Below are positions 11,118 to 23,375 of a stretch of 64,000 bases of DNA, one piece after another. Every line of letters begins with the position of its first letter. Position 1 is the first letter of the stretch. A model generated the notes under the pieces. The model was given only the letters and a program-made list of their open reading frames with translations. It had not been told where the DNA came from and did no database searches. The DNA lies in NCBI RefSeq assembly GCF_945859705.1, contig NC_079137.1, positions 78,141,150-78,205,149 of the forward strand, read 5' to 3'. Source of the stretch: Episyrphus balteatus (taxonomy: Eukaryota > Arthropoda > Insecta > Diptera > Syrphidae). The translations under genes and the position numbers were made by a program.

Positions 11118-13200
11118 CTAGCCCAGAAAATTAAGAGAACAAAAAAAAAAATCGTGATTTTTTTAGTGATTTTTGATAGGCTGTATCTCAGTAAAAAATT
11201 ATCGCATCATGACAAAATAAAAAGCATGTGAAAGCTCTATTCTTCTAGTTTCAGGATTAAATGTTAAAATATTTTCTTTTTAACGGTAAAATAGCTAAAT
11301 TGTTTTAACTGTTCAAAAACCAAAATTTTCCAATATTTTTTCGTTTTTACTGTTCCCCTAAGAAAGTGGGAAAATTTTTTCTGATAAAATAATTATTATT
11401 TTTAGAAAGGCTATTTATTTGGCTTTAAGATTCATTTTGTTTCAAACTTCTACGATTTTTTTTAAACTGCAATATAAGTCATCAAACCAAAAACCATACT
11501 TTTGACTTTGACTATCAATATCTCAACAACGGATCACTGTACAGAACATTCAAGGACACATTTAAAAGCTTCATTCAATTCTCTACAAAGGAATTAAATT
11601 TACTTTGTTAAACAAAATGTTTTCTTATTTTTGAGATTAATTTAGAAAGGCTATCAAAATAGGCATTTTTACGGTTTTTTAGAAAATTTACCGCTTTTTT
11701 ATTTCTATGGGTGATAAGATTAAACTGAGCCTTAATTATTGAATTTTCATATACCTGTAATTAGTATGCAAAGTTTCAGACTTATTCATTAAGCAGTTTT
11801 TCTGTTGTGAGGGTTTGAACTTTTGAGATGAAATAAAACACCATATTTCTGCAGTTACTTCTTGTAACTTTTTTATGAGCAAAATCAAATTCTTTTGAGT
11901 TTCTTTGATAATTTTATTGAAAAATATCGTCTAAATTTAAGATAAGCCAAGGAACCGAATTTCATAAAATTTGTTCTCTCAAACGTTTTTCCTCAAAAAA
12001 AAAAAAAAAAAAAAATATAGCTTAATCCTTTGATTGCAAAGTCACCAATACCAAAAACTTAACGATTCGGATGGTTAAAACGCTTTTTGGACTATTAAAT
12101 CCGTCGTTAAATTAGTTTTTCAACATTTTTAACTTGAATACAATTTTTTTCTATCTTTCGAAAATTAGCAAATTTACAATTTTGACAGAGGAGTGCTTGA
12201 ATATGTTTGCACTGTTAATTTCAACCACCGACCAATATTTCAATGACTTTTTTCTCCTAAAAAAAAATTTACTAAACGAATATATTTGATGAAAATAGCC
12301 CTTTTTCAATTTGTGGTGTGAAATCACTGATACCAATAAATTCTCAAATGGGATGACTGGAACGTTTTCTCGACTATTAATTCACATGTTTAACTATATT
12401 CTTAAGATATTTAACTTGAATTTTTTTTGGTAAAAGAATCAAAAGTGATTAAAATCATGTTTTTAGCTTTTTTCAAAAAATCGACATTTTACAGTTTTGA
12501 TATATTATATATTTTGTAACTCTTGATATCAACGTTGGACAATATTCTCAACCATTTTCATTTACAAAAAACAATTTTTTAGATGAACATGAACATGAAC
12601 ATGAAAAAAACAATTTCCCTTTTTTTGTAAAATTACCAATACCAAAATATTTTGACATGGAAACAGTAACAGTACTTTTTACACTATCAAATCAGATGTA
12701 AATAGATTTTTTGTTATTAATATTTTTCCTAAAGGGTATAGAAATCACTTTTTCACTTTTAACGGAATTACCAAAAGTCATCAATATTAAATATTTTGTC
12801 AAGGAAAAACTTGAACGCTTTTAAGACTATTATTTTCTACTCAGAAACACTTTTTCGCTATTTCCAAAATTTTGCAATTTGAACAAAAATTAACATGAGT
12901 ACGCCAAAACGCTTTTCAAACTATTGTTCTACGTAAAAACTCAATGCTTAAAACTTTTTATCCTGATAAATTTCTTTCTAGTATACTCGCAGAAATGATT
13001 CCAATAATATTTTTCCGAAGTCATCAAAATTGACTTTTTCGCTCTTTTAAAAAATTTCCAATATATCGTTTTTAAATTAAAATCATTTAGCAGACATTCA
13101 AGAACATTTCCAGCATAAACATCAATATGTTTAATGAACTCTAAAGTTATGGGAATCTCTTGAACAGCAATTTCTGTGTTTCAGCAGAATAAAAAAAAAA
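11118..13200. repeat. Degenerate repeat field, possible Tc1-like left end
   Basis: At 11117 a TA is followed by CACTAGCCCAGAAAATTAAG, resembling Tc1/mariner-type ends; no matching right end was found. From about 12040 onward related blocks recur: ACCAATACCAAAA at about 12042 and 12635, ATACCAATAAAT near 12329, and ACTATTAA-type words near 12090, 12373, 12680, 12824 and 12919. Each is followed by T-rich text. The pattern suggests a very diverged tandem array. No coding sequence is seen. Confidence 0.35.
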
Positions 13201-13249
13201 AAAACCAGAACCTCTTCAAAACCTACGCAAACGGAAAAACTAAACTTTA

Positions 13250-15814
13250 ATCAATAAATTCGTTCAGTGTGTGTCTGCAGAGCTTTTTCCATCAAACTAA
13301 TTGGCTGCTAACAAAAAGCTTTCCCCCAAAAAATGATTCAAAACAACAATACCATTTTACAGAAAAAAGCTCAATCCAGCTTTTAGAAATATTTCCTATG
13401 AACGAAAAATGTTGAAATCGTACAAGTATGTTTGCCATAGCAACTTCTTTGCAGGCGAAAAACTTCCGGCTACAACTTTTGTTATACCATGACCTCAATA
13501 TTCTTTTAAGCCAAACAGATACCAAACCAACACAACACAACCCTTATAAACGACTCCATGTCCTGCGACAGTTATTTTGCCCTGTGGTAGGTTTTTGTTT
13601 TTGGGGGATTCTTTCAGAGAGTGCATATTCCTATATCAAGGACATACCATCGCATACAAATAAAAGTACTCAAAGTAGATATCCTTGATATGAATGCACA
13701 CTTTGACGGCGAATTCACAGGTTTTAATGATTTTTCGTCCTTTCGAACATGTTTCGAATGCTACCGCCGACAAATACAAACTGACTGGTAAAAATGTATT
13801 TTGTTAGACAGGATCCTGAGGGAAAGTAGGTCCTTTTTGGTTTGGTATAGGATCCAATCGAACCTCCACTTTGCTACTAGAGAAGTGTAAAAAAGGGCAC
13901 CTCTCTTTACATCCTTCATGGTCGTGTATAGTCGTTCAACGAGACACAAACTGCTGCACATTTTTAGAGAGAGTTGTCGTTGTGCTGCCTTTGGCTCCTA
14001 CTTGCTACTACCAATTCCTCCTGCTGACTGTTTGGCCGTATTATAAGTGAATGGCTGAGGATTCAACTTCAACTTCACGAGGACGACCGACAACTACGAC
14101 GTTATGGCTGCTGATGGCCCCCCCGAACAACACGAACGATTCTCGTCGTCATCATCGTCGTCGTTGACTATTGTAGCCACCAGATAGCAGCTTGGATAGT
14201 TGTAATAAGCCAACGTTAGTGTATCACCGACATCCTTCGGTCACAGTAGATACTCGATATCCTTTTTACAACAAAATATATATTTTTTGCATTTTTAACT
14301 CTCTTCATATCCGCAACACAAAATCGGCACATCGCAGAGTAAAAAGTGTTGTTTGCTATTTTGTACTGCTGCTTTCTGCCTATACAAACTAACTGTATGT
14401 TGTGATTTGTGATTTTTGTGTGTTTCGGGGCGCGAATTTGTATAAATTTTCCATTCACATTTTTTCGAGACTTTCGAGACGAGTGCAAAAATTACATTTT
14501 AAACTGAAATGTCGTCGTCGTCCTTCGGGTGCATATTTTTTTAAAAATTCACACACAGTTGAGCGTGAATAACGGTTGCGAAAGGATGCAATTGAATTCT
14601 GTATAGAATAAATAATTATTATTATTATTTGATCCTTTATACAAAAATATGAACAACATTTGAGTGTTTATTCAAATTTAAATTTAAAAATACAAACAAA
14701 TTAAGGACGAAAAAGGACGAAATAAATTCGCGACGGTTTTTTTTTGTTGAAAATAAATGTAAAAATAAATAAAAAAATATCCTTTTTAAGTTTTTTGTGT
14801 AAATAAAAAAATAAAAATTAATAAATAAATATTATTATCCTTGATCTAAAGTAGTGTCTCGTTTTTGAGTTATATTCTTCTCTCTTTCTGTAATATCTCT
14901 ATCTCATTCTCACTCTTACTCTCTCTTGATATATTATTATTCGTTGTCGCTCGCTTAAAGTGCTACGGTTGTGAACACATTTAGTATTACTAAGCTATCG
15001 AATATTGAAAGATAGAAAATATAAAAAAAAAAAAATTATAAAAAATCAAGGACATTCAGAAAATCTTCCTCTTGACAGGAGGAAGGAATATCTCTCTATA
15101 TTTTCGATTGAATGAACAATCGTGACTGTCATCTGAACACAGAACTAAGAACAGAACATTTTGGCTCGTAATCAGCGAACCGTGAGAATAATTGTAAGCG
15201 ATATCCTGATAATCCTTATTCCTTAGGAAAATTTGTTTTATTTTTCTTCCTGAATTTTGGTCCTTATTCACATCGACTTCACAGATGACAATAAAAATTT
15301 TTGATATTTTTAAAAGATTTAAGTAAGAAAAAGTCGTAAAAGGAAGAAACACACACATGTCCTTGTTGCATTTGGATGAGAAATAAAAGTTAAGTTTGTC
15401 TCGAAGAAGAATATTTTTGTGAAGAACCACGTGCTCACAACAGAAGCAAAAAAGGACTTCTTTCAAGTTGAGTTGAGGAAGAAGAAAAAACGAACGCAAC
15501 ACCGGCACAGAAGCGTGCTGCTACTCTGCTTTCAGGAGGAACCATAAAATCCTCCCTCACATTTTTGTGTCTAGTATTTCTTCAATCTTCCAGCAGTATT
15601 TTTGTTATTTTTTTGTGTGCTTTTGTGTGTTGTATATTTTTGTATGCGGCAAAAAAAGTGTGTTTAAAAAAATCGAAATAAAAAAAAATAAATACAAAAA
15701 GCAACGGAATCTCTTCGATATAAGCAAGGACGACGAAGAAGAGTTTTTCGCCGCGCGATTCAGCTGTTGCTGGTGGTGCTGATGGTATCCTGCTGGAATG
15801 CACCGTGGAACTTG
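13250..15814 (+). promoter_or_regulatory. Island with candidate promoter and 5' exon
   Basis: This is the longest G+C-richer block on the left half. It contains CGACGA/TCGTCG clusters (about 14080-14170 and 14511-14525) and five copies of the octamer TCGTCCTT/AAGGACGA (13735, 14518, 14703, 14713, 15726). CT-rich text at 14880-14930 is followed by TCGCTCGC. The block ends in a consensus-like splice donor. This combination is typical of a fly promoter with a long 5' UTR, but no start site can be fixed from sequence alone. The 50-180-codon frames on either strand are mutually overlapping and low-complexity, so they are not annotated as genes. Confidence 0.35.
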
Positions 15815-15820
15815 GTGAGT
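15764..15820 (+). other. Candidate short coding exon end with strong donor
   Basis: The donor TTG|GTGAGT has exon base 15814 and intron start 15815. An open frame reading into it has a hydrophobic run (QLLLVVLMVSCWNAPWNL, about 15761-15814) that looks like part of a signal peptide. The only in-frame ATG after the upstream stop (15689) is at 15782, giving MVSCWNAPWNL, phase 0 with the donor. A possible acceptor (ATTCAG, ending 15763) would instead make this a 51-nt internal exon. No homologue is recognised and no following exon could be found, so the reading is speculative. Confidence 0.25.
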
Positions 15821-17088
15821 AAATAGAAAAAAAAGAAAACAATGCACTTTTTTTTATACCCCTTATATCCTTGTATGGAAAGATGAATCCTTTTTTTTTT
15901 TTTGAATAAAAAATGCTCAGCATATTCTGCATCATTAGATGAATTGAGGAATATTTTTTGATTGAATGCAACAGCAGTTGAGAAATGCAAACATTTTGAA
16001 ATGAATAGATCAGGCGGAAAATCTGCCAGCCAGCACACACATCATTCATATAAAACATCCAGACTTTTTTGGTTATAAGTTCTATTGGGGATATTGTATG
16101 GATGAAGGATTTGTGCATATATGCAGTTAGTTAGAAGAATTCGTTGAGGGAATTTTATTCAATTTAAGAAGCAGAAGGCTTGAAGGATATTTTAAAGAGT
16201 TATCCTGCAGTGAAAATGGGGGAGTCAATTCAACAAGAGAAATTCTATTCAATATTTTCAGAACAGATTGTCCAAAACAAGTTCTATTGTATTAAGGTTT
16301 TGACCAGAAAAGTTTCTAGAGAAAGTTAATTTAATATTGATATATTGGAGAAATGATTTTTAGAAATGGGGTCATTTTCATAGGTCAAGGAAGGGGATTT
16401 CCATATGAAGAAATACAACAAATGTTTCAAGTTTCAATTGAAAAGCCTACCTGTTTTCTAAATAATATTGACTATATACGCATATTGTAGATTTCATATC
16501 ATTGATAAAATATATATCTTGTATATTGAGATAGGTAATGGGTAGTTATATTGTCTTGGGGTAAAAAGGAAGCCAAGTTAATTAATCGAGAGATGATTTA
16601 ATTGCAAGCTTTATACAATTTGAATACACAACAAGTTGTGACTCTATCTATTCTATATTCTAGGAAAATATAAGTTCAATATGAAATGAGTTTTGATAAT
16701 ATATATATTTGAAAAGTAATTGTAGATATCATAGATATTTTTGTTGAAGAAATCAATCAATTCTGTATTCTTTATTTAATTATATATGGAATCTGAGAAT
16801 ATTCATTGTTAGAAAACTGTTATTAAATTATTCTAAAATACTTATTCTCAAAGTTATATTCGTGTTATTTTAATCTTAGAAAGATTTTGAAAACTGTTTT
16901 AGAATAAAAGTAGATGAGATAGTTATTTTTATGAAATATTTACTGCAATATTTAAGTTTAACATTCAAGTATTGGAAAGATCGAAAAACAAATTTTTTTA
17001 AATCTCAAAATGTATTCTTCAAAATGGCAATTTCTCATATAGTTTTAATTAAAAAAAAAAACATCTATTAACTTATCTCCTATAACTT
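15821..17088. other. A+T-rich stretch, possibly intronic
   Basis: If the donor at 15815 is real this is the start of a long intron. It contains only A+T-rich text with no recognisable exon or element boundary. Confidence 0.4.
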
Positions 17089-18011
17089 CGGTGACCATAT
17101 TTCTGAAATCAAAACCCGGGACAGATAAAAAATTTGTTGGATCGTTTTGAAAATTTTGATTTTTCAAAAACAAATTTTTTAATGAGTTTTCATAATTTTT
17201 CCTTATTTTAATATCAAAATTTCCTAAACGATTATGGAAGCGTTTTTGTTGAAATCATTTAAGTTGTTTACGAAATCAGAAATCAAGAAAATGGTTTTAT
17301 AATGTCTGTTAATAACTTCTAAAAAATATTTTTTTTTAAATCAAAATCGGGTGAGTTGTTTTTATCATTTTTATTTTATTTAAAATGATTTTGAAATTGT
17401 ATGATCTTTAACACAACTTTTAACATTTCCTTAAAAGTTTTAAAAACTTATCTGGGTTCTTTACTCCACCATATATGTTCTTTATTCGAAAACATTTTAC
17501 CTAGTGTAGCAACCTGACAAACAGAAGCTGGAACTAAATAATTGACGAACATTTAAAAAAAACTAAAGCCTAGTCTAGAGGCGAAATGAAAATTTTCATA
17601 CAAAACCAGCACAAAATTTTGCTTTTCGTTGCACAGCTTGGGTAACAAAATTCTTACCTGCGCTTGAATATATTTGACCATTTATTTGACCAGGCAATTT
17701 TTCTTGCAGAAAAAGTTTTTTGACTTTGGAGACTTAGAAAAATTGTCGTTTTGCTTCAGCAGCGTACTAAACTTAATGCTTTATCCGAAAAATTTGAAAA
17801 ATTTTAATTTCCAGCCACTGTTTTCTTGTTTTCCGTACAAAGTATTTTAAATATTGAATACAAAAATCAGAGAATGTCCAAATACGGGACAATCAGGGGA
17901 CAAATTACAAAATACGGTACACTTATACGTCCCGTGTTTCTTAAATAAAAACTCGGGACAAGCTGTAGAAATACGGGACAGTCCCGGGTAAACAGGGACG
18001 GATGGTCACCG
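17089..18011. mobile_element. TIR element with CGGTGACCAT ends
   Basis: The left end is CGGTGACCAT (17089-17098) and the right end ATGGTCACCG (18002-18011). CCCGGGACA/CGGGAC blocks follow inside both ends in inverted orientation. It is 923 bp with no intact open frame. Flanks TATAACTT and TACCTAGT are not convincing duplications, so the superfamily is not assigned; GGTGACCAT ends occur in several cut-and-paste groups. Non-autonomous and probably old. Confidence 0.65.
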
Positions 18012-19267
18012 TACCTAGTACCTACATTATGAACGTTTTAAAAATTATAAAAAATTATTACTTTATATATGTATTTAAAAAAAATTAAAATATTTCAAAA
18101 TTTTTAAAGTAGTTCGAACTATAAGTGTTCAAAAAAGGTTCCTAGCTCTATTAAATACCATTAATTAGAATAAATAAATGGTAGGAAATATTTTTTTGCA
18201 AGGTAATCCGATAGTTTTTTTTTATTTGTACAATTGTTAAATTTACCAGAAGCTTCCTTACCAAAAAAAATTGATTGAAATCAGCTCAACCCTTGACAAT
18301 GAATTTTTAAACAAAAAAAAATATATAAATATTCTAAGATCTAGTTAAGATGGTAGTTCTCAATCTAGAAAAAAAAAACCAGCAGTGGATATCTCTGATC
18401 CTCACAAATGTATTACCTTACACTTTCTTCTAGTATTTTAGTTTATACATATTTTTGAATTTATAATTTAGTATATAAACAAAATTGTTAAATTCTGACA
18501 TTTTCATAAACGATTACGGAAGCGTAATTTTTTGAAATTTTATAAAAATACATTTATGTATTTCATCTAACCGTCCGACGACAATCCATTCCTTGGAAAT
18601 TTTGTGTTTATTTGAAACTCAAAAATTACTTAAGTATTAAATACTTATTTATGTTTTTTTTTTTATTTACTTACAATTAATAATTCATCACTGTTCAATT
18701 TCCTTACTATTTGCAAAAAATTAAAGAAAAAGAATCCGCTGAGTTTTAGAATGCAAAACCATTAATTTTATTCTGATTTTACAAAAATAAAGTAAGTTTT
18801 GTTTCCAGTACATTTATATTAACAACAACTCAACACCGTTTTAGTGGTAGCTTCGCAGTATATAAACTGAATTGTTTTCTTAGAACTAAAATGATTTTGA
18901 TTAAAAAAAATCTATTGTTGAGCAAATAAAGTTTAATTTTTAAAGTGTGGGTAGCATACAAAATATTTTTTGGACCATTGTTAGCGGTGAATGTCATAGA
19001 ACCGTTTTCTAGATTTTCTGACTTTCTCTTTAATAACTTAACAGATTCATATACATTTGAGTATCCGTAATATTGAAATGTCTACCTTCTACATACCTTC
19101 AGGACTGGACATTTTTTTTTTAATTTAATATTTCGCTTTTTTTTTTTTGAAAAATCAGTTTTTTGTTGGAAAATTTTTGTTTGAAAAAAATTACATATTA
19201 AAAAAAAAAACGATCTTTACAATTTTCAAAAAAAATAAGAGGTTGTCTGTAAAGCCGGTTTACGGAC
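18012..19267. other. A+T-rich stretch
   Basis: No gene, RNA or element end is recognised. Confidence 0.5.
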
Positions 19268-20154
19268 GATGATTTAACGTGATAACGTCGTCAGAAAACA
19301 GGTTGTGTGCTTTTGTTTAAAATGAGTCAATTGAAGCGTTCAATTTTACAAGAAAGAGCTAAATAAAAATACCTTTTTTATTTTCTCATTATATTAATTT
19401 TTTTATTTGAAAAGCTTACAAAAAAAATTATATAATTTAAAAGCCAAGTATTTCTTCTTAAGAATAAAACCATTTTTAAATTTTTACAATGCGCAAAAAG
19501 TATAAAAATAAAATTTATTGAAAACCATCATTTTCATCAAAAAAAGCAAAAAAAACATGAATTTTTATTTTCTCACGTCATTAATTCCATTTTTTTTTCC
19601 TTACAGCCTATAAAAAATTTTATACCATCTGAAAGCTTATTGTCTTAGCTCAAAATATATATATCGATCAGGTCTATGAGACATCTACAAAAAGAGCTAG
19701 AATTTTTTGAACTCGATCAAATTTCATTAAAAAAGCAAAAAAAAACATTTATTTTTGTGTTCTCAGGCTATGGAATCAATTTTTTTGTTTGACAACCTAT
19801 AAAAAAATATATACCATGTGAAAGCTTATAATTTTACCTTTCATATGACGTATTAATCTTATTTCAAAGATGCATACAAGAGAAGTTAGAATTTTTTAAA
19901 GTCAACCATGTCGAATTTCTAAAATTTTTAAAAATCCTTCATTTGGATTAAGCTTTAGGTTAATCCAAAAAAAGAAAAAAAAAATAAGCTATAGTAGATT
20001 TTTGTATCTCTAATAGTTTATTTTTAATTTTTAATTGAAATTTTTTGCCGCACTGCGAAAGTGCGAGAGTGTAACGTTAGAAAATAGCGTCACTTTTTTG
20101 TGGTGGCTGCCATAGTAAATCGATTTATAAGACGTTATCACGTCAAAAAACATC
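19268..20154 (-). mobile_element. ACGTGATAACGTC family, copy A (internally deleted)
   Basis: The two ends carry the inverted motif ACGTGATAACGTC (19277-19289) and GACGTTATCACGTC (20131-20144). Near the 3' side are GTGGTGGCTGCCAT, a 6-bp-stem hairpin CGCACT-GCGAA-AGTGCG, and two diverged tandem blocks with GAAAGCTTAT about 200 bp apart. Relative to copy B (31.9 kb) about 0.9 kb of the centre is missing. There is no open frame. Termini, copy number and A+T-rich interior suggest a MITE or other non-autonomous DNA element; no target duplication was found. Confidence 0.6.
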
Positions 20155-22082
20155 TAAAAACTGCTAATTATAAAAAAAATTAAATGGCATACTTAGTTTG
20201 GAGATTAAAACAATTTAAAAATGTGTTTTCGTTATTTTAAACACAATTTCTAGTCTTATCAAATAAATAATAAAATTAATTGAAAACTTTTATTTAGTGA
20301 ATATTAGGTATAAGAAACGTAAACTTTTTGTTTATATGTTTTTCTTATACAAGAAATTAGACATTGTGGAAGTTGTGATTTTTTTACCCGAGAAAGAAAA
20401 TTCAATTTTTTGGGACAATGAAAGAAATGAAAAATTAATTTCTCTGTTCATAAAAATGGTAGAACATTTTTTATGGTCTTAATTCTTTAGAAAAAATGTT
20501 ATCCTTTGTAACTACTTTTAAAAAATTTGAAATTTACCGAAAAATGGCTGAGTAAAAAATCGTTGAAATCTGAAAACATTGAAAAACGGTTTTTTGATGA
20601 TAACTTGAAATTTTGAGGGTCTACGAAAAATTTCAAGTGCCGAAATATGATGTACTCAGTAATACCTACAACCTCTGCCAGGTCATTTCCAAAGTAATTG
20701 ACATAATTTTTATTTTTTAATACAGTGAAATTAATTTAATTATGGGTAAGGCAACTTATGGTAATAGCTAAGCAAATAGTTATGGCCTCAACAAAATCCT
20801 TAAAATCTTTAAAAAAAAAATTCTAACTGTAATGTAATATAAATTTGTTCAATGTTTTTTTCTTACTTTCTTCTTAAATTTATATCTTCGAATTAAATGC
20901 CCTTAGTGCTGTTATTACACATTTTTAATGGTAGTATTCCAAAAAAAAAATATAGAATGATTATACTCTCTGTGTAAATAATTTGGTTCCGAAGTTTAAT
21001 AAAAAGTTAATCTAAAAATAATTTTCAATTTTGTAGCAATTAATAATTTTGTAATTTAAGAAATTTTCGAAAAAAAGGCTGACTTATTTCTGTAATCGAT
21101 GGTTATATTTTTCTTGGTATTTGCTTTTTACAAATGGTAAAACAACTGCGTTTAGTTATTATAAAAAAACAAGAATTATAAAAAAGCGATTTCAAAACTT
21201 TTTTTTAATTGGTACTGGAATTACTTTTCAGAATTTTTTTTTTCTTAATTTTATTTAAAAATGTAATATATCAAAACTTAATACATACATAATTATAGGT
21301 TTTCACAATCTTATCAATCTATGAGCTATTCTGTGGAACCATGTCGTGAATATTATTTGTTTTTGAATGTAAAAACCAATCAGATATTTTTTTATATTTT
21401 AATTACTCATACGCCATGGTGTACAATTTGTATTATAGTTTCTTTTAGAGATAGTATTATGTAGGTTTAGTAATTCAGTTAGCTCTCTTTATAGAAAAGA
21501 TATTTGGTAAAATGTTAAAAATGTTAATAAAATCATCGCCTAGAGCTCAAAATCATGTTTGGGCAACATTGGTTTTTACAAAATTTTACTTTAAAAAATT
21601 TTATTTTTCCACACTCTGCTTGAATTTTTTTATATTTTTCAAAACTTTTATTTAATTATGTTAGCTAACGAAATCACCTATTTTACCGCTTGTTTTTTTT
21701 ACATTATTGAAACGGAATAAAAACTTAAGTTGCAGTGATTTAATACAAAAAAAAGAGTGTGTGTACACATGTACACGCGACTGAAGTTATACTTATCATT
21801 CAGTATATGTAAATGAATTTCATTTGATATTTTTAATTTCTATTATTAAATTAATTAATCCACACTTCGTTTTTTTACATTTTTATCAAGTGAACAATAA
21901 ATTAATTCTTTCATCCTCCTTGCGTCCATGTAGTTTTCAATTTTTTCTGTGAAATTTACTCATGTTGTGCGGTTCAGAACTTACGGTATATGCTTAACGA
22001 AAGTAAATGAATTGCGCATAAAATGTGCGATATGGTAATTTTATGAGAATTGTGTGTGCTTCAGCACTAGTAGTAGCAATAT
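20155..22082. other. A+T-rich stretch with one dispersed motif
   Basis: ATTACTCATACGCCATGG near 21402 belongs to the dispersed motif group described for 5010. Otherwise nothing is recognised. Confidence 0.5.
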
Positions 22083-22090
22083 GGAACTTG

Positions 22091-23265
22091 CAGGGTTGCT
22101 ACAAAGCTCAAAAGTGAGCTAAGCTCAGCTCACAGCTCAGCTCAAATTTTGATATTTCTATTTTTTTAGTAAAATATTTCTTTTTTATCATAAAAAAAAT
22201 TCCGGTACAATCCGGTTTTTCAACTTTTTTCAAAATTCCGAGAAAATCGCGTTTAAAAGTTGGGGTAAATATTTAATTTCGGAAAATCCCCGAATCTTTG
22301 AACGCTCCTGGAAGCTAAACCGCTTGAGAGCAATTTTTGGGAGTGATGCCAAATGATAGCTTGTGTCATGGGCCTACGCTTTGCACATTTTCAGATTTAA
22401 AAAAAAATCGCCTTCCATGTTAAACCGCCACATCATGCATATTTTTTCAGAATCGTGCCTATTTTTTTTTTTACTTTTAAGTTCTTCCGGTTTGAGAACG
22501 CGTGGACCTACAGGGATGAGAGTTGTACCCAAATGTAGGTTAGAGTCCCCGCAACCTTTTGGCATCAAACATTTTATTTTCATTTTCATCAAAATTCCGC
22601 GATATAGGCGTTGGAACGCTTTGATCTAGAGACAGGAGTGGTGCCATATGAAAGCTTATATTCTCAGCTACCCGATAGTGGTATAATCCGATTTTTCGAT
22701 TTTTTTCAAAATTCCGAGAAAATCGCGTTTGAAAGTTGGGGTAAAATTTTTTTTCGAAAAATCCCCGAATCTTTGAACGCTCCTGGAAGCTAAACCGCTT
22801 GAGAGCAATTTTCGGGAGTGATGCCAAATGATAGCTTGTGTCATGGGCCTACGCTTTGCACATTGTCAAATTTTTAAAAAATCGCCTTCCATGTTAAATC
22901 GCCACATCATGCCTATTTTTTCAGAATCGTGCCTATTTTTTTTTTACTTTTAAGTTCTTCCGGTTTGAGAACGCGTGGACCTACAGGGATGAGAGTTGTA
23001 CCCAAATGTAGGTTAGAGTCCCCGCAATCTTTTGGCATCAAAAATTTTATTTTTGAGAGTTGTACCCAAATGTAGGTTAGAGTCCCCGCTACCTTTTGGC
23101 ATCAAAAAATTTTTTTCATTTTCTTCAAAATTTCGAGATATAGGCGTTGGAAGTTTTGGCGCTCACTTTCAGCTCAGCTCACTTCCAGCTCAGCTCAAAT
23201 GAGCTAAGCTATGGTACCTAGCTGAAATTTGAGCTGAGCTGAAATGTGAGCTTTTTGCAACTCTG
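22091..23265. mobile_element. Non-autonomous hAT element with AGCTCA subtermini
   Basis: The left end is CAGGGTTGCTACAAAGCTCA and the right end, read inward, CAGAGTTGCAAAAAGCTCA, matching the CAGRGTTGC termini common in insect hAT elements. Flanks GGAACTTG (22083-22090) and GCAACTTG (23266-23273) form an 8-bp duplication with one mismatch. Subterminal blocks of GAGCTGAGCT/AGCTCAGCTC lie in inverted orientation (22108-22146 and 23160-23252). The interior is an approximately 475-bp tandem duplication plus a partial third copy. The frames inside are not transposase-like. It is 1175 bp and depends on a helper. Confidence 0.8.
22206..23115. repeat. Tandem duplication (about 475 bp) inside the hAT element
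   Basis: CAAAATTCCG at 22231 recurs at 22707 (offset 476), GAGTGATGCC at 22341 recurs at 22816 (475), and ACCTACAGGG at 22507 recurs at 22979 (472). A third, short copy of the GAGAGTTGTACCC segment starts near 23055. The copies are close to identical, so the duplication is young compared with most repeats here. Confidence 0.85.
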
Positions 23266-23375
23266 GCAACTTGCCACATGGAAATTATCACATGCAACTT
23301 GCCACATGCACCATGCCACACGCAACTTGCCACATACAACTTGCCACATGAAACATGTAACTTGCAACGTGTTGT
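23266..23375 (+). repeat. CAACTTGCCACATG minisatellite
   Basis: Imperfect 14-bp units CAACTTGCCACATG with shorter variants (CACATGCAACTTGC, AACATGTAACTTGC) run for about 100 bp. The target duplication of the adjacent hAT element is itself part of a unit, so the element landed in or beside this array. Confidence 0.75.

Noticed and set aside
15056..15508. 150-codon minus-strand open frame
   Set aside because: Phe/Leu/Cys-rich, no domain, lies in the putative 5' exon region on the opposite strand, and ends in homopolymer-derived text.
15582..16118. 178-codon minus-strand open frame, the longest uninterrupted one in the window
   Set aside because: Overlaps two other minus-strand frames, crosses the likely splice donor on the other strand, and contains translated poly-T; no recognisable motif.
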